NCBI GenBank assembly: GCA_963662175.1
Contig: OY759215.1
Location: 13,629,079 to 13,693,078 of the forward strand
Length of the DNA stretch: 64,000 bases
From: Aradus depressus
Lineage: Eukaryota > Arthropoda > Insecta > Hemiptera > Aradidae
Direction of reading: 5' to 3'
Shown here: piece after piece, positions 57,000-64,000 of the stretch
Position numbering within the stretch: position 1 is the stretch's first letter
Layout: each line of letters starts with the position of its first letter
Made by a program: the position numbers and the translations under genes
The notes under the pieces: generated by a model
Databases searched by the model: none
Told to the model about the DNA's origin: nothing
What the model saw: only the letters and a program-made list of their open reading frames with translations

Positions 57000-58740
57000 C
57001 AATGGGTGTCTGCCATTCTCAACGTACAGTTTGAAACAAAATATGAGGAAAGAATAGAGGAAAAATTGTTTAATGGTGGATCTTTATCGAGACGTTTAAA
57101 TAAATTGGGAATTTTTTTAAAATTTCAATTTCTAAAATTAGAAATAAATTGCAACAAAACCACCTGTTGATTATGTTTACCATTCTTCGAGCGAACTTCT
57201 TAGTTTTTTACGAAAAGTTGTAGACGAGTCCAATAGTAATAGTTAGAATAGTTGGCAAACGATGTATCGATTGAGTTTCATTTTTATAAAAAAAGGTTGT
57301 TTTTAAAGTCAACAACCTTATGGTGGGGGAATGGGTGGTGGCGACGTAACTTGAGATTTGTGGGGTGTGATCTGTGAGTTGTCGATGTCACTGTGACAGT
57401 GAAGTTAGAATAACATTTTTAATTTTTGAATATTTTCCTATGCTTTATTCTGAATCATTCGCTCCTTGAACATTCAAGGTAGAACATTCAAATGGAGAGT
57501 ATATATATTTTTGTAATGCAGAGTAATAAAAAATGAAGTCCTGCTGTTGTCCAATTTTACAGCTCTTGAGTATATTAAAAAGGTAATCCTTATTACATTA
57601 CGCATTCTTTAAATTCAATATTTTAAAATTATTATTGTTTATGTATGGTATTTTAGCTCCTTTAACTTAGTTAGTTCCGTTAATTTTTGTTTATTTTTAA
57701 TCTCCTATTATGTAATATCTACCTATAATACGAGAGGTGGGTGAATCCAGAGCAGGTATTAGCAAAAAGGAAAAAGTCATGTTTACGTATCAAATGGTTC
57801 TCACCATTTGTGATGAAAGTGTGTCCTACTTAACAACGCAAATGTAATTTTAAAAAGTCTGCTCGCAGAAACTGCATGAAGTTAGCGGGTTTCCACGGTA
57901 GGTATTCGAAGCTTTTGCGGAGTTATCAAATCACTGCTATTATTTCTTTATTTAATTTTTTTCTAATATTGAAAATGTTCAGAGCATACCCACTTTTCAA
58001 GCGATCCGAGCGCTAGAGTTTTGTCTGTTTACTACACAGCCCCCTATAACTTTTAAACTGTAATGGAAAATAAAATTCTGTTATTAATCATTATCATATT
58101 ATTAATATACGCATCGAGAATAAACAGTTACTTTCCATCATGACAAGTCATATTGGCTAAATTCGAAGATGGGAAAAGCAAAACAACATTAAATATCTTT
58201 GCTTGATTGGATTTTCAAGCGTAGAACGCATATCAAAATAAAATTAGTTAAATAGAGATTAAGTTGCGTAAAAATGATTACAAAATTGTATGTCGCATCT
58301 ATTAGTTCATATCCAGATTCTTGATTCGATTAGACTGTATATCCTTACATTTTTTGGCAGATTAAATCCATTACTTTGTTTAAAAAAAATAATTGTATAA
58401 ATATCTTGCGGGGGTCCGATCGAGAGGTTTATATGGACATTTCCTCCTCTAAACGAACAGCTTCTGTTAATTGATAAATTTTATTAATTGCAAATAACAT
58501 TTTATTAACAACAATTGTTCGCTTAGAGCTAATGATCTACTGTCCTGAACGGCAGATTTCATCTTCTAATGAATGTAGAGCTTATCTGATTTTTTTGATT
58601 AACGAACTTTATCTTCCTTTCAGGAAGAACGATTTTTGTGTAACATTTGGAAAAAAAATCGAAAGTCCAAGAGCTATCTAGCTAACGTACATGTGGGTAC
58701 ATGGGTTACCCAGACTAGTAAAAAAAAAAACTTAAGTGTA
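57000..58740. other. Repeat-poor intergenic stretch before the ABC transporter
   Basis: No repeat family or domain recognised. It may hold the promoter and the noncoding first exon of the gene at 59093, which must lie upstream because that exon begins at a splice acceptor. Confidence 0.4.
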
Positions 58741-58747
58741 TGTGGAA

Positions 58748-58921
58748 ATGAGTAAATTTACGATTGAAAATGATGAAATTTGCAATTATAAATCACGGGA
58801 TGTCTTGAATTCGAAATCAGATAACTTATATTTTTATTTTAAAATGCATAAGAATTTAAACGACCTCTTCAATCGTCTTCAGGAGAGCTATGTTTCAGAA
58901 GATATGGTGGATTATCTGTAG
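58748..58921 (+). CDS. Small unrecognised open frame
   Basis: 57 codons from ATG 58748 (MSKFTIENDEICNYKSRDVL, later YFYFKMHKNLNDLFNRLQ) to TAG. Amino-acid composition is balanced rather than repeat-like, and the end looks helical. Purine at -3. No domain recognised; could be chance in AT-rich DNA. Confidence 0.2.
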   Translation: MSKFTIENDEICNYKSRDVLNSKSDNLYFYFKMHKNLNDLFNRLQESYVSEDMVDYL

Positions 58922-59092
58922 TTCTTACCAACCGTGTGATTAGATTAGCTTATTTCTTATTGAAATCCTAAAGTAACATCACATATTTCTTTTATATTAG
59001 ACGCAATTTATAATCATAATGATGTTATCAATTTAAGGAGTTGCTGGTTGAAAATGTACGAGTCATATATTATTATTAATTGTCTGTTGTAG

Positions 59093-62000
59093 GTGATGCT
59101 GAGAAAACTGCGAGATGGAGACTCCTGGAGATCATGAAAACCGGGTGGAAGAACCTCAGCTTTGGGAGGATGTTTATAAAGAAGAGGACGAAGATGAAAA
59201 GTAAGCTTATAATTTTACATCTTGATTTTATTTAACAAACGACAGTTGAATCTTTGTTTCCTCGTAAACATTCTGTACTGTGCTTCGAGTGGTAGTTATA
59301 ATGACGGTCTGACGACCATTCTCTGATCAGAAGTATCCGCTATTTACATTATTACGCAGGTATTCATTAATATTGTCCAACAGAAGTTTGGGACGAATAG
59401 GATATGCAAAGATATAACTGACTAAAATAAAAATAATTTATTCTCACTTTTGTAATTTTTCATCTTCATTATACTTTCAATATTCTATTATTCCAATGTT
59501 TTTCTTAAAATATTACACTAATTCGTTACATTGTTCTAATCTGCCGAATATTTTGGTGCCTTCTTTGTCTTTTGAAATATGCTACCGCGGAAACACACAT
59601 GCGCACAAGTAAACATTAGGAAGATCATATAAGTTGAGAGCGCTTTGAAAGTGATGATGTTCTGAGCATGTCCCCACTTTTTGGTTGTTGTTTTCTCAAC
59701 GTCCTCATGTCTTACAAATGAGGATAACAGCTATAAGGTGGCACATGACCCGGTGAAATCCGTTATCTGTCCGTCAAAGTTAATTTTGTTTTAGTCTCTC
59801 TCTTCTTCTAGATTGGGAAAGTGTCAATAATTATAAAGAGAATGAGAGAAGTGTCTTAAACCCAAAGTGCTTTATAAAAAAAATGTTTCTAAGTGCCCTT
59901 AAGGGATTAAAGATTTTTAATACACCCGAAAATAATCAGTACATGTTTTTTTTTTTTTTAAATATTCGTAAAATTAATCATTTATCTTTATAGAAAAGAT
60001 TGGCTGATAGATAACGGTTTCTTCATATTTTTCTAGTTTGTAGCAAAATCGATGTTAAAATTTAAATAAATGGCTCTTTTGGGATTTGATACCTTGGTGT
60101 TTGATTTCTTCATTAAGAGTATTGTTTTCGAAATTACTAGTTGCAGCCCTATCCTCTCTTCCTTCTCCTAAAAATCAGTGGTCCCCAAATTATATCAGTA
60201 CTTTTTTACATTGTTTAAAATGATGCTTGCGAATTTTCTCTATTAATCTCTGCCTTAACAAGTTGAAGAAATGGGATATATTTTCAAGTATACAGCGGAA
60301 ATATTTGTACGCTTAAGTCCCATCTCTCAGCTCGACTGTTATTCGGCATGCTGAAATTTTTAGGTTGGTTACGACGAGGTGTACGATTCGCTAGAAAAAC
60401 ATTATAAATATCTTTCTTTGAAAGCTAGTTAGCTTAGATTTGATGGTTGATCTACATTACTTTGCAAACCGTGTCATATGTTGCAGACTTTCATACCACC
60501 TGTTTAAACACGGTAAAATTTAATATGCTTTCACTATCATGCCGCTATATCGAGTATTGCATTTATTAAACCCCGTTCTTTTTATAAGTGCGGCCAAGTA
60601 TTATATTAACAGTATCATAATTATTAAGCTGTCTTGTGATCCCTATTTATAAGTCTCAACTTATCTTATCAATTCGAGGCCCCCTAGTAGCAGAAATTTA
60701 TCATTAAAAATTAATGTAGTATCATAATTATTTTTCAAACTTTCGTCTCAGCGAACCCTTCAAGCAATATGGGAAAGACAGAGACATACATTCAGTTTTA
60801 TTTATATAGATAATTTATTCTCACTCCTGCCATTTTTCATCGTTATTATGTAATTTATTCTCTCTCCTGCCATCTTTCATCGTTATTATGTATTTTATTG
60901 TCACTGTTGTTTGTTTTTGTGACTCATGTCCGGGCTTTGTATAGCCTGCTATCAGAGGGCTTTTAATTTATGTCCGGAGTACACGAAATTGGCTAAATTT
61001 ATTATAATCACGAAACTTGCAAGTTATTTCAACTTAAGATAAAGTTACTTTGGAATAAGAAATAAAAATTCTTATTCCATTCATTTTATGTGGAAGATTT
61101 GGGCTAAGATAAAATACTCTATAATGGAGCTTATGTTTCCTAAATTATACTATTTGTTTGTTTCAAATTGTTTCCAGTGACACCGTTGCAGCTACATACC
61201 TCCCAGCAGGGCCTCGTGATCGTTGCTATCAGTATATTCCCGGAACAGGTTTTTCAAGGTACAGCACAGCGTTGAAAAACCTCATTCCAGTCCGAAGAAA
61301 AAAAAAGTAAGCGTTTTTTTGCCTACAATTGATTTGCATGCTGTTTTGTTGAAATATTAAAAAAACTTGTATTTAAAAAATGTTTCAGTCCTCACGTATC
61401 GCCGTCAGGTAATCCCGGCGCTTTTAAAATTAATGTTTCGTGAATAGATGGGGGAGGTTTTCTTATTTTCTATTCCCCCTCCACACCCTGTTTAGAAGAA
61501 ATTCTTTATCAATCTTGAGAAAGCTGTTTGAAAAAGACAGCAAAAGTGTGACAATGTCATCCGGACAAAGATGAGAACATAGCAAAACTTTAATTTTCGA
61601 CTACATTCAACAATCAATACAACTTATTATAAGTGGACCGTGAACTAAAATTATTAATCTGTAAATAGCAATCGAAATTAGCTAATGTATAGAATGTTTA
61701 CATTTATTTCTAACTCCAATTATCGCTACCAGTATTTGTGTAAAAGGGAACAATGGAAGTATTTTTTCTTATCTTATTTACAAAGGGTGTTAACTTATTT
61801 ACTAATGGATCAGGGGTATTTCTCGAAAATTAGGATAGATAGAAAAAAAAAATCTGAAATGTACGTTTCCTTTAAATTTTTTATGTACAATAAGAATGCG
61901 AGATCAAACTTCTTTTTGAAGAAATGGGAGTGCACTAGAGACATCAAGGTGGGTTTTGAATTGAAAACGTGTAATCCATGGAAATCAATTCTAATATTTA

Positions 62001-64000
62001 TTAGATGATTTTACTTCAAACATTTTTGTGATGTACTTCTCCAGCACGAATTAATCAACTAAGTATTTGCTCTCCCTCCAAACCCAATCAAGTTTGGGAT
62101 AAAAATCAAACTACATTTTGGGTTTATATATTCATTACATCGGCAGTTATGAGGGGTTTAAACATGAGTTCACCCTCCTCTGTCTCCCCCATTTCCCCAT
62201 TTTTTGGAAAATGAATAGGTGTTATCACAGCTGGCTTATAAATATTACGAGAATTGATTTATGAACCCGAAAGCACTCTTATCCATTTGAAAACCCAAAG
62301 TCGTTGTCTCTTGCGAACTCGTATTACTTCAAAAAACATTTGTTGACCTCACATTCTACAAAAAAAAAAAATAACGGAATAAGTATATTTCAGATTTTGT
62401 TTTTTTGTAGTTTTCGAGAACTATCCCTGAGTTTTTTAGACACTAAGTGCCACTATATTCGTCACCACTTGACCTCTTGGACCGAGTTCAGAGCTGAACT
62501 TCATTATGAGTTAAATATTTAATTGACCGCAATTATAATCATTTACAACATTTTTTAGGATATTCTTCTTACTTTTCTTGTTTTCTTCTCATTAAAATAA
62601 ATATATAACTCCTTATGTAATCTTATGGCTTTAGGAAATGGATAGCTTTAAGGGGATTTATATAGTAATCATCTTCTATGTTCATCTGCTTGGTATTTTT
62701 GTTTCGGGACGCATTGAGATGAAGATTTGTCAATTGGCGATTAGGGTTTATCAACGGCGTTGTACTTCCCCATGTCTAAATGTTTGTTATGAACTAAACT
62801 CTTCCTCTCCTCAAAATTTCATGTCTATTCATTCTTTACATCAGCAGTCTTTATGGTTTTTTTGTCAAGCCTCTTTTGGTCGATTTGATATGATTGCATA
62901 CTTATAGGCTTTTGTTAGTTATTATGACACAAGCGCGGGCATTGACTGTGTGGTCATATCGCCTACTACCAGAGCGCTCTTTCGTCACTTGGTAGACATG
63001 AGCCCGACTCTACTATGGGAGTCATAAGTTTTGCCTACCCTAAATTTTTATTCACCTAGGGTAGGGGTCTCGGAGTATCTGATATTGTACAGGCCCGGGA
63101 CCATCGCTTAACGTTAAAGAAAAGCGTGCTTATGTTTATTTTACTTCCCAGATAAAATAAACTAAGGGCCCCGGTCGGGTTTCGAACCCGCGAACTTGAG
63201 CTCAGTAAGCAAGTAAGCATACCAGTGAGCTACCGGCGCCCTCTAATATGCCCCTGGATTCACTCACAAAATTTCATGTAGATATGCTCATTCAATATCG
63301 GCAGGACAAACACAAAAAGACATTTGGATTTTTTTGTCATTTTAGGATTTAAAGAGGAAATCTTGAAGTTTCGCTCAAAACTCATCATCTGAGTTTGATC
63401 GATGACGTAACTTCCCTATATTAGCTTGGATAGTGAAATTTTGGAACACGCACTCTATAAATGACCCATAGTGCTCTATGATGACCCGGTTTGATCTCAC
63501 TACTTTCGTTGAAGATTATTATTTGCCGGAAACATTTACTATGAAGATTTTTTTTTTTTTGGCAGATTAGGATTTAGAGAAGATTTATGTAAATTAGAAA
63601 AATAATCACCATGCCGATATAGTGAGGAAAGAGGCTCTATTCTCATGAGCGGGGGATATTGCACAACCACACCAGTGAAGATAAGCCTCCGCATTTATTG
63701 GAAACAAAACAAAATTATTACTAACTAAAATTACAATTATTCATTTAAAGTATAACCTTAACATTTAAATCCAGTTGTACCCTATGCTTTTTAATTTCTC
63801 TTCCTCTTTAAATCTTTGTTCCAGTTTCTATGAATATTAGTAGAACTTTTATTATTCGCAATACTTATATGTTTATTCTTTATTATTTATTTCAGGAGTA
63901 ATCGAAGTCTTGGGGTGGACGAGTCAGCACTATGGCCGTACCTTACGTACAGCTGGTTGACCCCGTACATGACCTTGGCCCATAGCAAGGGCCTCTCCGT
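59093..64000 (+). CDS. ABCC5/MRP5-like ABC transporter, 5' end (partial)
   Basis: Three exons: 59093-59200 (start ATG 59115), 61178-61307 and 63896-64000, cut by the window edge. Exon 1 follows an acceptor, so a noncoding exon lies upstream; an in-frame TGA at 59094 supports the start. It encodes an acidic N-terminus (METPGDHENRVEEPQLWEDV). Exon 2 gives YIPGTGFS and, after a one-base shift, YSTALKNLIPVRRKK; exon 3 gives GVDESALWPYLTYSWLTPYM and LAHSKGLS. The YSTALKNLIP and D.SALWPYLTYSWL blocks match the region just before the first membrane domain of ABCC5-type exporters, which move organic anions and nucleotides across the plasma membrane. Other ABCC members are possible. Confidence 0.8.
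59115..59200 (+). CDS. ABC transporter coding exon 1
   Basis: Acceptor TGTCTGTTGTAG, start ATG at 59115, donor AAAA before GTAAGC, leaving phase 2. The GAN-rich codons look coding, unlike the other two frames. Confidence 0.75.
60918..60975 (-). repeat. SINE A fragment in ABC transporter intron 1
   Basis: TTTGTGACTCATGTCCGGGC and CTGCTATCAGAGGGCT only. The same intron has a 50-bp near-duplicate (ATTTATTCTCACTCCTGCCA type) at 60808-60900. Confidence 0.55.
61178..61307 (+). CDS. ABC transporter exon 2 with apparent frameshift
   Basis: Acceptor TTGTTTCCAG, donor after nine A, GTAAGC. From exon 1 the frame reads DTVAATYLPAGPRDRCYQYI, PGTGFSR up to about 61258; the family-like block YSTALKNLIPVRRKK starts at 61261 one base out of that frame. 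Only the second frame gives the phase that exon 3 needs; the first runs into TAA at its second codon. One extra T near 61260 would explain it. Confidence 0.75.
62031..62235 (-). repeat. ACTTCCCC-family fragment, reversed
   Basis: GATGTACTTCTCCAGCACGA, ATTTGCTCTCCCTCCAAACC, ATTACATCGGCAGTTATGAG. Confidence 0.7.
62762..63420 (-). repeat. ACTTCCCC-family copy split by SINE A (62912-63242)
   Basis: The repeat starts TACTTCCCCATGTC and TTTACATCAGCAGTCTTTAT, and resumes after the SINE with ATTCACTCACAAAATTTCAT, ending GATGACGTAACTTCCC. The SINE is a reverse, nearly complete copy: ACCAGAGCGCTCTTTCGTCA in its 3' domain, GGTTTCGAACCCGCGAACTT at the B box and GAGCTACCGGCGCC at the head. Confidence 0.8.
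63896..64000 (+). CDS. ABC transporter exon 3, cut by the window end
   Basis: Acceptor TTATTTATTTCAG. Its first G completes a Lys codon; then SNRSLGVDESALWPYLTY, SWLTPYMTLAHSKGLSV, open to the last base. Confidence 0.85.

Overview
This is animal nuclear DNA, AT-rich with long repeat-filled introns and GT-AG splice sites, most likely from an insect. The repeat style, large introns and gene set suggest a hemipteran-like genome, but I cannot fix the order or species. Genes cover only a few percent of the window; most of the rest is interspersed repeats in several states of decay.

Three conserved genes are readable. (1) The 3' half of a GDAP2 homologue runs on the + strand from 1131 to 43634 as six exons that join in phase. 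They encode the linker and the whole C-terminal CRAL-TRIO (Sec14-like) domain. The macro-domain half lies upstream; the splice donor at bases 3-8 probably belongs to the preceding exon. The first intron in the window is 33.5 kb. (2) A single-exon SET-domain gene of the SETMAR type lies on the minus strand (54500-55270), with pre-SET, SET and post-SET parts and no mariner transposase. (3) The 5' end of an ABCC5/MRP5-like ABC transporter is at 59093-64000 (+), three exons running off the right edge. Its second exon contains an apparent one-base frameshift.

Mobile DNA: one abundant unclassified family of about 600 bp (here called the ACTTCCCC family, about 20 copies); one tRNA-derived SINE with about 16 copies and a conserved 3' hairpin; a second tRNA-derived SINE with a tail of about 50 A; a Harbinger/PIF-like element with a TTA target duplication and a broken MADF-domain gene; a DNA transposon with 36-bp inverted ends and repeated subterminal motifs; a 243-bp MITE; a fragment of a multicopy arthropod gene family; a minisatellite; and long G or C tracts.

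The most interesting signal is a set of short (170-700 bp), often palindromic insertions that share one RNA-like motif: helix I, CUGANGA, one extra base, helix II, GAAA, a short or self-complementary helix III, UH, then the other strand of helix I. This is the layout of a type I hammerhead ribozyme. At least six different sequence families keep it with compensating stems. Four insertions have readable 10-12 bp target-site duplications. They look like non-autonomous, hammerhead-bearing retroelements (retrozyme or Penelope-terminus-like). No reverse transcriptase is present in the window.
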